DNA of 64,000 nucleotides. Source: Brachybacterium tyrofermentans. GTDB taxonomy: Bacteria; Actinomycetota; Actinomycetes; Actinomycetales; Dermabacteraceae. Positions within the stretch are counted from its first letter, which is position 1, and each line of letters begins with the position of its first letter. Below, piece after piece: positions 16,368-25,753 of this stretch. Location of the stretch: the NCBI RefSeq assembly GCF_014897585.1, contig NZ_JABUXW010000006.1:1-64000 (forward strand), written 5' to 3'. The position numbers and the translations under genes are program-made. The notes under the pieces were generated by a model. That model worked only from the letters and a program-made list of their open reading frames with translations, did not search any database and was not told the origin of the DNA.

Positions 16368-17291
16368 TCAGCCCTCCTCGACCTCCGGCAGGACATCCGG
16401 GTTTTCCTCGAGCCATTTGTCGATGGCCTCAGCTTCCTTGCCATCGCCGAACTCGTTGACGACGAGGTCCTCGAGGGAGTTGTACTGCTTGTCATCCAGC
16501 TTGATGCCGCCGATGAACTCCGCGGCGTCCGCGAAGTCGTCGCCGAAGCCCGTGCGGGCCAGGAAGTGCAGGCCCTCCTTGTCGCCCATTGCGCCCTCGG
16601 GATCCTCGAGGTCGCGCACGGGGAAGGCCGAGTTCGCCCAGAACGGGCGCCACAGGGTGACCACGATGTCGGTCTCCGCCTCGGTCGCCTTCTTCAGCTC
16701 GCTGAGCATGGCGGTGGTCGAGGAGGTGACCAGCTCGTACTCGCCCTCGAGCTCGTAAGTCGGCATCATCGAGTCCTGGGTGACCCCGGTCAGACCGGCG
16801 CCGGGCTCGATGCCGATGATCTTGCCGCCGAACATGTCGGCATTGCCCTTGAGATCGGCGATCGACGTGATGTCGGTGTAGTCCGGAACGGCGATGGTCA
16901 GCACTGCGCTGCCGTAGTACGTGGCGAGATCATCGATGTCCTCGCCGTACTTCTCCATGTACTCCTTGTGCGTGACCTCCGGCCACGCCGAGGGGTACAC
17001 GTCGATGTCGCCCTTGGCGAGTGCGGCGTAGAGAGCAGCGGGCTCGCTGATCTCTTGGTGCTCGACGTTGTAGCCCATGGCCTGCAGGCGGTTGTCGAGC
17101 AGGTAGGCGGTGCTCAGCCCATCGGTCCAGGAGGGGACGTAGCCCAGGGTGATGGTCTCGCCGGTGTCGGCGCCACCGGTGCTCGCATTGTCCGAGCAGG
17201 CCGCGAGGCCGAGCCCCATGAGACCGGCCGAGCCGACGAGGGCGGAGCGGCGCGTGAGCGGGCGGGAGATGGGGGTGCGTGCGGTGTGCAT
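16368..17291 (-). CDS. proX: Glycine betaine/proline ABC transporter substrate-binding lipoprotein
   Basis: This 307-residue OpuAC/ProX-type binding protein carries compatible solutes outside the membrane. The N-terminus has twin arginines (LTRRSALVG) and a lipobox ending LAAC at Cys32. The body has typical features: TLGYVPSWTDGLSTAYLLDN, GDIDVYPSAWPEV and IGIEPGAGL. It starts at ATG 17291 after AAGGAGA. It is the last gene of the proV-proW-proX operon, 65 bases after proW. Choline or carnitine binding is an alternative, because the aromatic box cannot be assigned with certainty. Confidence 0.9.
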   Translation of the reverse strand: MHTARTPISRPLTRRSALVGSAGLMGLGLAACSDNASTGGADTGETITLGYVPSWTDGLSTAYLLDNRLQAMGYNVEHQEISEPAALYAALAKGDIDVYPSAWPEVTHKEYMEKYGEDIDDLATYYGSAVLTIAVPDYTDITSIADLKGNADMFGGKIIGIEPGAGLTGVTQDSMMPTYELEGEYELVTSSTTAMLSELKKATEAETDIVVTLWRPFWANSAFPVRDLEDPEGAMGDKEGLHFLARTGFGDDFADAAEFIGGIKLDDKQYNSLEDLVVNEFGDGKEAEAIDKWLEENPDVLPEVEEG

Positions 17292-17356
17292 TTCAAATTC
17301 TCCTTCGATCGAGGTGCGGTGGGTCGGGGGTGCGCGCCGTCGAGGGCGCGCACGGG

Positions 17357-18265
17357 TCAGGTTGTCGGGGTGAGGCGTCGTGCCCGGGCCCGTTGGATCG
17401 CAGCGAGCAGTGAACCGGTGTACGAGCCGCGATCTCCGAGGGCGGCCGTGAGGCGGTCGAGGTACACCGCGAGGATGACGACGCCGAGCCCGGCTTCGAC
17501 GCCGAGTGCGAGGTCGAGGCTGGAGATCGCCGCGACGACCTCCTTGCCCAGGCCAGGAGCGCCGATCATGCCGGCGATCACGCCCATGGACAGGGACAGC
17601 ATGATGACCTGATTGACGCCGGCCATGATCGTCGGGACGGCCAGCGGAAGCTGGATGCCACGGAGGATCTGCCAGGGGCTCGCACCGAACGCCTCACCGG
17701 CTTCGACGGTCTCTCCGTCGACCTGGCGGATGCCCAGCTCGGTCATGCGTACGCCCGGGGGCAGCGCGAAGATGATCGTCGCGACCATGCCGGGGACGAC
17801 ACCGATGGAGAAGAAAGTGACGGCAGGGATGAGGTACACGAATGCCGGCATGGTCTGCATGAAGTCCATGCCGGGACGCACGATGCTGCTGACGACCCGG
17901 TTGCGGGCGGCGAGGATACCGACGGGTACGGCGATCAGCACCGCGATCACAGTCGCGACGAGGACCAGGGCCATCGTCTCCATCATGTGCACCCACTGCT
18001 CCATGGACAGGACCAGAAGGAACGTCAGCGCCGTGCCGAGGGCGAGCTTCCACGAGCGAACGATCCAGGCGATCAGGGCCAGGATCACGATCATCACGAG
18101 CGGCTCGAGCGCAGTCAGCCCGTAGGTCAGGTTGCCGACCAGGAAGTTGAACATCGTGCTGATGAGGTCGAAAAGTCCGCTGGCGTTCTGTGTGAGCCAG
18201 TCGATGCCGGACTCGGCCCAGTCGCCGACGGGGGTGCGGGGGATGAGGCTGTCATCAGGGTTCAT
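17357..18265 (-). CDS. proW: Glycine betaine/proline ABC transporter permease
   Basis: This is a 302-residue membrane subunit of the osmoprotectant importer. After a cytoplasmic N-terminus it has about six helices. The conserved loop is visible as QVDGETVEAGEAFGASPWQILRGIQLPLAVP, followed by IMAGVNQVIMLSLSMGVIAGMIGAPGLG, both hallmarks of ProW/OpuAB. Its ATG at 18265 overlaps the proV stop (ATGA), so the two are translationally coupled. Confidence 0.93.
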   Translation of the reverse strand: MNPDDSLIPRTPVGDWAESGIDWLTQNASGLFDLISTMFNFLVGNLTYGLTALEPLVMIVILALIAWIVRSWKLALGTALTFLLVLSMEQWVHMMETMALVLVATVIAVLIAVPVGILAARNRVVSSIVRPGMDFMQTMPAFVYLIPAVTFFSIGVVPGMVATIIFALPPGVRMTELGIRQVDGETVEAGEAFGASPWQILRGIQLPLAVPTIMAGVNQVIMLSLSMGVIAGMIGAPGLGKEVVAAISSLDLALGVEAGLGVVILAVYLDRLTAALGDRGSYTGSLLAAIQRARARRLTPTT

Positions 18266-19557
18266 CGGTTCTCGTTCCCCTCGTGGTCGGCGGTGTCGCG
18301 GAAGCCGGTCTGCGCTCCGTGTCCGAACCCGGACTCGGTCGGGGCATCCGGTGAGGGCGGCGATGCCGGGGAGCTGTCGGCGACTGCGCCTGCAGCCGTC
18401 AGGAGCGTCACGCGCGGGATGACGCCCTCGAACTTTCCGTCGTCGTCCACGACGACCAGCGGGTTGAGGTGCTGCGCGGCCGGGGCGAACAGGTCAGCGA
18501 TCGGGGTGTCGTGCTGCACGATGTGCACGCCGTGCGCGGCGGTCAGCGGGAGGTCGTCGCGGCCGGACTGGACGGCGTCGGCGATGTCGTTCTCCCAGAT
18601 CACTCCTGCGGGCGTGTGATCACGGTTCAGGACCACGAGCCAGGGATTCTGCGTCTCACGCAGGAGTTTGTGGGCGGTGCGCGGACCCTGCGCGGCGCCG
18701 AGCACCGCCGGGGGATGCTCCATGATGGCGGAGGCGGTCAGGACCCGGCTGCGGTCGACGTCCTGAATGAACTTCGCGACGTAGTCGTTCGCCGGCTCGT
18801 TGAGGATCTCCTCGGAGGTGCCCACCTGCACGATGCGACCGTCGCGCATCATCGCGATGCGGTCGCCGATGCGCATGGCTTCGTTGAGGTCGTGCGTGAT
18901 GAACACGACGGTCTTCTCCAGCCGCTGCTGCAGGTCGATGAGCTGGTCCTGCATATCGCGTCGGATCAGCGGATCCAGCGCGCTGAACGCCTCGTCCATG
19001 AGCAGGATGTCGGTGCCGGCCGCGAGCGCTCGGGCCAGACCGACACGTTGCTGCATGCCGCCGGAGAGCGCCGAGGGGCGATAGCCCTCCCAGCCCTTCA
19101 GGCCGACCATCTGGAGAGCCTCGCTGGCCTTCGCCTCGCGTTCCGAGCGATTGAGGCCGGAGATCTCCAGGCCGAAGGCGGCGTTCTCGCCGACGGTGCG
19201 GTGGGGGAGGAGAGCGAAGTGCTGAAAGACCATCGAGATGCGCTTGCGCCGCACGTCACGAACCTCAGCCGTAGACATGGAGTTGAGGTCCTTGCCGCCG
19301 ATGTCGAGGGTGCCTGCAGTGGCGGGCAGAAGGCCGTTGACCATGCGGATCAGCGTGGATTTGCCCGATCCGGACAGCCCCATCACCACGAACATCTCAC
19401 CGGGGTCGACACTGAAACTCGCGTCGATGACTGCTGCGGTGAGTCCGTCCTCCCGCAGCTGTTCCCGGGTCCTGCCGGTGCGGAGCGCTTCCACTCCTCG
19501 GGCGGGACGTCGACCGAAGACCTTGTACAGGCCTTCCGCGGTGATCACTGGTGGCAC
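18262..19557 (-). CDS. proV: Glycine betaine/proline ABC transporter ATP-binding protein with CBS domains
   Basis: The 431-residue ATPase has Walker A GLSGSGKS at residues 60-67, signature LSGGMQQRVGLARAL, Walker B ILLMDEAF and switch FITHDLNEA. Residues 280-400 form a CBS pair (NPWLVVLNRDHTPAGVIWEND and HLNPLVVVDDDGKFEGVIPR). In OpuA such a pair senses ionic strength or c-di-AMP. The C-terminal tail is Ser/Pro-rich. I chose GTG 19557 because GAGGAG lies five bases upstream, whereas the longer frame has no ribosome site and is not family-like. Confidence 0.93.
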   Translation of the reverse strand: MPPVITAEGLYKVFGRRPARGVEALRTGRTREQLREDGLTAAVIDASFSVDPGEMFVVMGLSGSGKSTLIRMVNGLLPATAGTLDIGGKDLNSMSTAEVRDVRRKRISMVFQHFALLPHRTVGENAAFGLEISGLNRSEREAKASEALQMVGLKGWEGYRPSALSGGMQQRVGLARALAAGTDILLMDEAFSALDPLIRRDMQDQLIDLQQRLEKTVVFITHDLNEAMRIGDRIAMMRDGRIVQVGTSEEILNEPANDYVAKFIQDVDRSRVLTASAIMEHPPAVLGAAQGPRTAHKLLRETQNPWLVVLNRDHTPAGVIWENDIADAVQSGRDDLPLTAAHGVHIVQHDTPIADLFAPAAQHLNPLVVVDDDGKFEGVIPRVTLLTAAGAVADSSPASPPSPDAPTESGFGHGAQTGFRDTADHEGNENR

Positions 19558-20018
19558 GAGGGCTCCTCTGTCTGTGGACGTCTGGCGGTGACGGACCGGT
19601 TCCCACGTGCGTGTTCCCCCGGACGTCTGGGCACCGGCCTGACACGTCATCTTCACAAGACCGGTGCGCATCGGCAAACGGCCTGCGCCCAGGAACAGGG
19701 CTTTTGTCCCGCTGCGGGTCTCCGCAGGCGTGAACTACCGGGGACGAGGCCGCGCACCATTACGGGGTATGGCCTGGGATGACTACGGGGAGCCCGGCGC
19801 CGGTGGCCAGGTGTCCGGAGTGTCCGACAATCCGGAGATAACTATTCGATCACGCAGGTCGGCGCTGTCCGGCATGTCACCGTCGGCGCGCCAGGACGGG
19901 TGAGGACGAGGTCGGTCACAGCGGCCGGACCGAGCCAGAACGGGCCCGGTGGACCGGTCGGAGGCGGGACGATCAGGTGCTCAGCAGATCCGGACTCAGC
20001 AGATCGGGCAGCGGTACG
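19558..20018. other. Gene-free region upstream of proV
   Basis: This 461-base gap lies between the proV start and the end of the dienelactone hydrolase gene, both on the minus strand. It should contain the proV promoter, but I found no convincing -35/-10 pair. Around 19812-19837 there are three TCCGGA/GTCCGA-type words in close tandem (GTGTCCGGAGTGTCCGAC), and CTCAGCAGATC is duplicated near 19980-20000. No open frame has a ribosome site. Confidence 0.5.
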
Positions 20019-20768
20019 TCAGACGCGGGTCGGCATGGTCTCCGCCAGGAAGCCGAGGGTCTGCTGCCACGCGGCTTCGGAGGCCGGGGCATGGTGGAGG
20101 GCGGGATGCGGGTTGTCGAAGGCGTGGCCGGCCCCGTCGTGGAGCTCGAAGCGCACCTGCTCCCTGGTGCCGCCGGCGGTGACGGCCTCCCGGATCCGCG
20201 TGACCTGATCGAGCGGGATGAACGCGTCGGCCGTGCCGAAGTGGTGCAGGCTCGGGACGGTGACATCCTCGGCCTGGTCGAGCACGGTGGGCAGGGCGGA
20301 GCCGTAGTAGCTGATGAGCAGCGACGGCGGGCGTTCCTCACGGGTGGCGGCGGCCGCGGTCGTGAACGCGAGCCCCCCGCCGTAGCAGAACCCGAGCAGC
20401 CCCACCCGCTCCGCATCGACCGTGCCGTGCGCGCGCAGGGCGTTCAGGGAGGCTAGGGCGTCGGCCTCGGCGCGCTCCCAGGGGAGCAGCTCGGCCAGGT
20501 CCATGCCGTCGGCGAGCCAGGACTCGGCGTCGTCCCCGTCCTCCAGGCCCACCACCGGCGGGTCGAGACGGGCGAACAGCTGAGGGGCGAGCACCGCGTA
20601 GCCGAGGACCGCGAGATCCGCGCATCGCTGCTGCATGTAGTCGGACAGGCCGAAGATCTCCTGCAGCACGACGAGGCCGGGGACCGGCTGCTCGAGGTTC
20701 TCGGGAAGCCAGAGCAGCCCGGGCAGGTCGCCGGTGTCGGTGGGGATCAGAAGCGTCGTCGCACTCAC
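20019..20768 (-). CDS. Dienelactone hydrolase family protein
   Basis: The 249-residue alpha/beta hydrolase belongs to the dienelactone hydrolase family. The nucleophile is Cys128 in GFCYGG, Glu37 in VLQEIFG is the residue that partners the Cys in this family, Asp is in FGTADAFIP and His in GAGHAFDNP. The active site is therefore intact. Carboxymethylenebutenolidase activity is the textbook role, but many actinobacterial members have unknown ester or lactone substrates, and no aromatic degradation genes are nearby. The start is GTG 20768, which appears leaderless. Confidence 0.9.
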   Translation of the reverse strand: MSATTLLIPTDTGDLPGLLWLPENLEQPVPGLVVLQEIFGLSDYMQQRCADLAVLGYAVLAPQLFARLDPPVVGLEDGDDAESWLADGMDLAELLPWERAEADALASLNALRAHGTVDAERVGLLGFCYGGGLAFTTAAAATREERPPSLLISYYGSALPTVLDQAEDVTVPSLHHFGTADAFIPLDQVTRIREAVTAGGTREQVRFELHDGAGHAFDNPHPALHHAPASEAAWQQTLGFLAETMPTRV

Positions 20769-20774
20769 GTCGCG

Positions 20775-20780
20775 ACTGTA
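20775..20780 (-). promoter_or_regulatory. -10 element TACAGT, leaderless start at 20768
   Basis: On the minus strand TACAGT is followed by six bases and GTG 20768. Confidence 0.55.
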
Positions 20781-20869
20781 TCGCGTGAGCGCATCGGATC
20801 CCCAGTACGGTGGACTGCACGACTCCCTCGGATGAACCCAGAGCAGCCGAGACGAACGAGGAGCGCAAG

Positions 20870-21460
20870 ATGATCACGATCGTCCGTGGTGACGAGCTCG
20901 GAGAGCCGTACCGTCGCGCCATCGCCGCCGTGTTCACGCAGGGTTTCGCGGAGGACTTCTCCTTCTTCTCGAAGGACCCCGACGTGCTCGCCGACGCCTT
21001 CGCTCCGATGCTCCTGCTCGAGCATTTCCACGTCGCCTGCGTCGACGGCGAACCAGCGGGACTCGCGACGCTCACGAATGGTGACCAGGAGGTCTTCGAC
21101 CCCAGCGCCGCAACGCTCCGCAGGCACCTGGGGCCGATACGCGGCACGATCTGCTATCGGGTGATCCGCTCGTGGTTCATGGGCCCCTCCGACGGGGTTT
21201 CGCATGGAGCGACCGAGATCGGCTCTGTGACCACCGTTCCCCGTTTTAGGGGTCGCGGCGTGGGCACCGCCCTGCTGCAGCACCTGATCACCCTCCCCGG
21301 GCACAGCTCATTCCTCCTCGAGGACATCAAAGACACCAATGGGGCGGCGCTCGGGCTCTATCGAAAGCTCGGTTTCTCGGAAGATCGGCGCACGCCCCAG
21401 CGGTTCGCCCGCCTCGCAGGGTTCACGAGCCTGATCTCCATGAGGCTTGACCTGGAGTGA
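20870..21460 (+). CDS. GNAT-family N-acetyltransferase
   Basis: The 196-residue product has the acetyl-CoA binding motif RFRGRGVGTALLQHLI near residues 124-140 and the following DIKDTNGAALGLYRKLGF, both typical of the GNAT fold. ATG 20870 has GAGGAGCG at good spacing; an upstream in-frame ATG at 20810 does not. The acceptor amine is unknown. Confidence 0.88.
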   Translation: MITIVRGDELGEPYRRAIAAVFTQGFAEDFSFFSKDPDVLADAFAPMLLLEHFHVACVDGEPAGLATLTNGDQEVFDPSAATLRRHLGPIRGTICYRVIRSWFMGPSDGVSHGATEIGSVTTVPRFRGRGVGTALLQHLITLPGHSSFLLEDIKDTNGAALGLYRKLGFSEDRRTPQRFARLAGFTSLISMRLDLE

Positions 21461-21503
21461 CCGCCCAGCATCACCGCCCAGCATCATGGTGCGGTTGCCG
21501 GCG

Positions 21504-21537
21504 TCTCGAGTCCAGGACCGTGGGCTCGAGATCCTGG
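21504..21537. other. Interleaved complementary arms (possible pseudoknot) between convergent genes
   Basis: TCTCGAG (21504-21510) complements CTCGAGA (21525-21531), and CCAGGA (21512-21517) complements TCCTGG (21532-21537). The order A-B-A'-B' would permit an H-type pseudoknot or two alternative hairpins at the 3' end of both converging transcripts. Confidence 0.35.
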
Positions 21538-21539
21538 GG

Positions 21540-22811
21540 TCAGGCGAACAGCACGATGGCGTAGATCGCACAGAGCAGCAGATGGGCGATCCCGTGCCAC
21601 CTGGTCATCCTTGCCGCCCGCGCCGAGAGGGTGCACAGCGCGAGCGTCACGCCGAGCAGCACCAGGTTCGCGGAAGACTCGGCGAGGACCACCCGCTGCC
21701 CGGTGACCAGGGAGATCACCAGCACCGTCGGGATCGTCAGGGCGAAGGTCGAGACCAGGGCGCCGTGGCACAGATTCACCACCCGCTGGATCTCGCCCCC
21801 GAGCGCCGCCCGCACCGCCGTGATCGACTCCGGCGTGAACACGATCATCGCGATCAGCACCCCGCCGAGAGCCGCAGGTGCGCCGAGCCGGGCGAGGCCC
21901 TCGTCCAGTAGGCCCGCCATGTGGTGCGAGAGCAGCACGATCGGCAGCACCGTGGCGATGAGCAGCGCGGAACGGACCAGCAGCTCGAGGCGATGGGTGC
22001 GGAGAGCCTGCCCGATTTCTGGGGTGGGTCCGGATGGGGACGAGGACGAAGAAGCAGAAGCAGACGTGGAGGTGGAGGTGGAGGACGAGGCGGCGTCGGG
22101 GTCGCGGACGGCGGCATCCTGTGCCGCGCGGCTGCCGGTCCGCACCACCCGGGAGCCGGTCGCCACCTCCTGGAAATCGGAGGCCCGCACACCGGTCTGG
22201 CGTCGGAGGAACACTGCATACAGCACGACGGTCAGGCCGGCCACCACGGCAGCCTGGACCGGCCGCAGCGAGCCGTCGTCGCCGATGAGGGCGGGCAGCG
22301 CGAAAGCGCTCGCCGCCAGGAGCAGCAGCATGCCCACGTACATCGAGGTCCCCACCCGGTTCGCGGCGAGGCCGCCGTGCCGGATCCCGGCCACGATGAG
22401 GCAGATCCCGAAGACCAGGTTCAGGATGATCATCGACACCGCCATCACGGAGTCCCGGGCGATGGTGGCGTGGTCGCCGTCGCCGAGCATCACCGCCGCG
22501 ATCAGCACCACCTCGATCACCACGATGGAGAGGGTGAGCACGAGGGTGCCGTAGGGGTCGCCGAGGCGGCCGGCCAGCGCTTCGGCCTGCTGCACGACGC
22601 CTCCTGCGGCGAGCACGATGACCGCCACGATCGCAGCCAGGAGAGCCAGCAGGGCGAGCGATGGCAGCAGCGACGGGAGCGCAGGGGCGAGGGCGGTGAG
22701 TGCAGCGATCGACGCCCAGCCAGCGGAGAGTCGCAGGATCGCGGGCGGCGTGAGGACTGCGCGGGCGAGCCGCGTGCTGGTGAGAGCGGGGGAGTGGTCG
22801 AGCGACGGCAT
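21540..22811 (-). CDS. Calcium:proton antiporter (ChaA/CaCA family)
   Basis: This 423-residue membrane exchanger has two homologous halves. Each bears an alpha-repeat with the acidic signature: one around VIEVVLIAAVMLGDGDHATIARD and one around VFTPESITAVRAALGGEIQRVVNLCHGA. It is expected to expel Ca2+ (or Na+) in exchange for protons. A hydrophilic linker of Ser/Thr/Asp repeats separates the halves at about residues 235-275 (DAASSSTSTSTSASASSSSSPS). ATG 22811 is preceded by ACAGGA. The longer frame upstream is not family-like. Confidence 0.87.
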   Translation of the reverse strand: MPSLDHSPALTSTRLARAVLTPPAILRLSAGWASIAALTALAPALPSLLPSLALLALLAAIVAVIVLAAGGVVQQAEALAGRLGDPYGTLVLTLSIVVIEVVLIAAVMLGDGDHATIARDSVMAVSMIILNLVFGICLIVAGIRHGGLAANRVGTSMYVGMLLLLAASAFALPALIGDDGSLRPVQAAVVAGLTVVLYAVFLRRQTGVRASDFQEVATGSRVVRTGSRAAQDAAVRDPDAASSSTSTSTSASASSSSSPSGPTPEIGQALRTHRLELLVRSALLIATVLPIVLLSHHMAGLLDEGLARLGAPAALGGVLIAMIVFTPESITAVRAALGGEIQRVVNLCHGALVSTFALTIPTVLVISLVTGQRVVLAESSANLVLLGVTLALCTLSARAARMTRWHGIAHLLLCAIYAIVLFA

Positions 22812-23173
22812 GGGATCGTCCTGTTCCGAGGCCGTCCTCGTCGGAGCTCCTGCGATCGGGTCGTCCCGCTCGCGGCGCCGGCCGTCTCCGGGGAGGCGCA
22901 CCTCCACGGTAGGCGACGTCCGTGCTGCCCGGAAGCCTCCGGTGAGCGATCTGACCGCCGTGAAAGGGGTCGCCCGGTGTGCACTGGACGACGACCCGGC
23001 TCCTGTCGGTGACGTCCTCGCCGGGGATCTGCTCCGAGATCACCGGACTGCGCCGGGTCGAGCTGAGCCGGTCCGTTCTGCCGAACGGTCCGCTGGTCAG
23101 ACTGACATGGCTGGTCAGGCCGACATGGCTGGTCCGGGCCACCTGGATGAGGTGACCCGGACCACTGTGCAGG

Positions 23174-23365
23174 TCAGGCGGTGCGTGCGGAGACGCGTGG
23201 TGCGATGGTGGGGGCGGGGCCGGTGGCCTGGACCAGATCGATCAGATCGTGGGCCTCGCCCTCGAGATCGTGGGGCGCGTCGTCACGCTCCGCTTCTCTC
23301 AGCGATTCGACGTCGAGATAATCGAAATGCTCGGCGGCGGAGTCGTGCGTATCAGTGACCTTCAT
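23174..23365 (-). CDS. Small acidic protein of unknown function
   Basis: This is a 63-residue Asp/Glu/His-rich soluble protein. A perfect AGGAGG six bases before ATG 23365 makes the gene credible. The middle (EHFDYLDVESLREAERDD) is predicted helical, and the C-terminus is Ala/Pro-rich. I recognise no family. Confidence 0.6.
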   Translation of the reverse strand: MKVTDTHDSAAEHFDYLDVESLREAERDDAPHDLEGEAHDLIDLVQATGPAPTIAPRVSARTA

Positions 23366-23641
23366 CGGAATCCTCCTGCGGACATCAGGCGGTCTTCACT
23401 GGTCATCGTTGACCAGGTGAGGACAGCATGCCACCACAATCAGGGAAACGGCGGCAAGACACCTGAGTGTCCTGTGGATAACGTGCCATTGCGGAGGAAA
23501 GTTCGCCGTGCGGGCAATTCCGGATGACTGCGACCGCGAGTCCGAGGCACCGGAAAAGCCGGTCAGCAGGCGACCAGTCCACGCCATTCAGTCCGGTCCA
23601 CGCCATTCAGCGCAGTTCGGGCCAGGCTGCTGACGTCCGGC
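23366..23641. other. Intergenic region with a DnaA-box-like 9-mer
   Basis: No gene is apparent. The reverse complement of TTATCCACA lies at 23473-23481 (TGTGGATAA), and the word CCACGCCATTCAG is repeated twice around 23580-23610. Confidence 0.45.
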
Positions 23642-23908
23642 TCAGTGGTCGTCGTCGCGTCGAGGCGTGGGATCCCCGTGCTCGGCGCGGTAGCGGTCGT
23701 CCTCCGCGTCCTCGTCCGTGGTCGACCCGTGGCGACGTCGGAATCCCAGGATGATTCCCAGCGCGATCCCGGACGCGAAGCCGAACGCCGCAGCTGTCAC
23801 CAGGCTGTCCGTCATCGTCAGCGCGATGCCCATGCCCACGATGAAGCCGATCAGCATGCCGAACGGCATCCAGGTGGCGTCGAAGGAGCGGTGCTTCTGC
23901 GGAGTCAT
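23642..23908 (-). CDS. Small membrane protein with glycine-zipper-like helices
   Basis: The 88-residue product has two membrane segments, about residues 14-32 (MPFGMLIGFIVGMGIALTM) and 37-56 (VTAAAFGFASGIALGIILGF), with regularly spaced Gly and Ala. A charged Asp/Arg-rich tail ending RRDDDH follows. ACAGAGG precedes ATG 23908. Function is unknown. Confidence 0.72.
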   Translation of the reverse strand: MTPQKHRSFDATWMPFGMLIGFIVGMGIALTMTDSLVTAAAFGFASGIALGIILGFRRRHGSTTDEDAEDDRYRAEHGDPTPRRDDDH

Positions 23909-24090
23909 GCGGCCTCTGTTCGATGTGGCCCTGCGTGCGGAGCGCGGGCGGGACGTCCCGGGAAAGCCTAACCGGGAGCTGCCCGAGGGATCCCCAGCCA
24001 GGAGCGGCTGTAGTGGCAGCCCGAGACAGGTCTCATCGTCGGAAGACCGAGAGCCATCCTTCGCACCGACGGCCCGCCCGGGTTCCCCGG

Positions 24091-24096
24091 TAAAGT
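24091..24096 (+). promoter_or_regulatory. -10 element TAAAGT, leaderless start at 24103
   Basis: TAAAGT is followed by six bases and GTG 24103. No ribosome binding site is present. Confidence 0.55.
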
Positions 24097-24102
24097 CCCT
24101 GT

Positions 24103-25566
24103 GTGACTGCTTCCCCGACCACCCTCCAGGCGCTTCGCCATCCTCGCCTCCTGACCACCGAGGTGCTCGCGGGAGCGGTGACGACGCTCGCCCTGATCCC
24201 CGAGGTCATCTCCTTCTCGGTGATCGCGGGCGTCGACCCGAAGGTCAGCCTCATCGCCTCCGTGGTCCTCGCCGTCTCGATGTCGATCCTGGGCGGCCGT
24301 CCCGCCATGATCACCGCGGCCGCCGGCGCCGTCGCCCTCGTCGTGGCGCCGCTGGTGCACACCCACGGCGTCGAGTACCTGCTGCCCACGGTGATCGTCG
24401 CCGGCATCATCCAGATCCTCTTCGGCGTCACCGGGCTCGCCCGGATCATGCGCTTCATCCCCCGCTCGGTGATGATCGGCTTCGTCAACTCGCTCGGCAT
24501 CCTCATCTTCACGGCCCAGCTCCAGCACGTGCTGGACGTGCCGACCGCGGTCTACCCGCTGTTCGTGTTCACCCTGGTCATCGTGCTCGTGCTGCCGCGC
24601 CTGACCAAGGCCGTGCCCGCGCCGCTCGTGGCGATCGTGGTGGTCACCGCCATCGCGATGATCGCCCACCTGGCCGTCCCGAACGTCGGCGATCAGGGCG
24701 AGATGTCCGGCGGCCTGCCCGGCCTCACCCAGCTCCAGGTCCCGCTCGACCTCGAGACCCTCGGCATCATCGGGCCCACGGCGCTCAGCGTCGCCTTCGT
24801 GGGCCTCATGGAGACCCTGCTGACCGCGAAGCTCGTGGACGACATCACCGACACCAGGTCGTCCAAGAGCCGCGAGTCCTGGGCGCTGGGCATCGCGAAC
24901 ATCCTCGCCGGGTTCTGGGGCGGCATCGCCGGCTGCGCCATGATCGGCCAGACCGTCGTGAACGTGAAGCTGGGCCGGGCCCGCACCCGCCTCTCCACCT
25001 TCATCGCCGGCGTGCTGCTGCTGATCCTGGTCACCGTGCTCTCGGACCTCATGGCGCAGATCCCGATGGCCGCGCTCGCCGCCGTGATGATGGTGGTCGC
25101 CCTGTCCACTGTCGACTTCCACAGCATCAAGCCGGCCACCTTGAAGAGGATGCCGCTGTCGGAGACCTTCGTGATGCTCGTGACCGTCGTGGTCGTGGTC
25201 GCCACCAGCAACCTCGCGATCGGCGTTGCCGTCGGCGCCGTGCTGGCGATCCTGCTGTTCGCCCGGCGGGTCGCGCACGTGACCACCGTGGATCGCCTGG
25301 TCGGGGACCAGGGCGCCGCGTACACCGTGCGCGGGCCGCTGTTCTTCGGTAGCAGCAACGACCTCGTCGAGCAGTTCCACTACGCCGAGGACCCGCCGCG
25401 GGTGGTCGTGGACTTCTCCGCCGCCCAGATCTGGGACGCCTCGACCGTGGCCGTGCTCGACTCCGTGCAGGCCAAGTACGCCGAGCACGACATCGAGGTG
25501 CGCTTCACGGGGCTCGACGAGCACTCCACCGGATTCCACGGACGGCTCACCGGCACGCTGAACTGA
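24103..25566 (+). CDS. SulP-family anion transporter with STAS domain
   Basis: This 487-residue SulP/SLC26-type transporter for sulfate, bicarbonate or related anions has an N-terminal portion of about 12 membrane helices with EVLAGAVTTLALIPEVISFSVIAGVDP as the family opening. The C-terminal 95 residues form a STAS domain (LFFGSSNDLVEQF through VVVDFSAAQIWDASTVAVLDSV) on the cytoplasmic side. No carbonic anhydrase or sulfate gene adjoins it, so the anion is undecided. Confidence 0.92.
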   Translation: MTASPTTLQALRHPRLLTTEVLAGAVTTLALIPEVISFSVIAGVDPKVSLIASVVLAVSMSILGGRPAMITAAAGAVALVVAPLVHTHGVEYLLPTVIVAGIIQILFGVTGLARIMRFIPRSVMIGFVNSLGILIFTAQLQHVLDVPTAVYPLFVFTLVIVLVLPRLTKAVPAPLVAIVVVTAIAMIAHLAVPNVGDQGEMSGGLPGLTQLQVPLDLETLGIIGPTALSVAFVGLMETLLTAKLVDDITDTRSSKSRESWALGIANILAGFWGGIAGCAMIGQTVVNVKLGRARTRLSTFIAGVLLLILVTVLSDLMAQIPMAALAAVMMVVALSTVDFHSIKPATLKRMPLSETFVMLVTVVVVVATSNLAIGVAVGAVLAILLFARRVAHVTTVDRLVGDQGAAYTVRGPLFFGSSNDLVEQFHYAEDPPRVVVDFSAAQIWDASTVAVLDSVQAKYAEHDIEVRFTGLDEHSTGFHGRLTGTLN

Positions 25567-25616
25567 GCGGCGCCAGCAGGGCGCTCGGCACATCGGACCG
25601 AACCGGGAGGACGCCT

Positions 25617-25713
25617 ACGAACCTTCGTCGACAGGCGAGAACTGGAGGCCATATACGCCTCGGTGCCATGTATCGCGACGAAAGGTCGTATGGCCCCTGC
25701 TGGCAAGATGGCT
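25617..25713. other. Region with nested inverted repeats upstream of the methyltransferase
   Basis: ACCTTCGTCG near 25621 is complementary, apart from one extra base, to CGACGAAAGGT near 25677. Inside, GAGGC/GCCTC and GGCCATA/TATGGCC words also pair. The stretch could fold into a multi-stem RNA on either strand. It matches no RNA family I know. Confidence 0.35.
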
Positions 25714-25753
25714 GCAGGGCCGGTTTGGCCGGGTGACCGGTCTCCTGCCGCTC

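Noticed and set aside
23968..25593. Long open frame antisense to the SulP gene
   Set aside because: The product is His/Asp/Gly-rich with no family match and no ribosome site. The SulP protein with its STAS domain is unambiguous.
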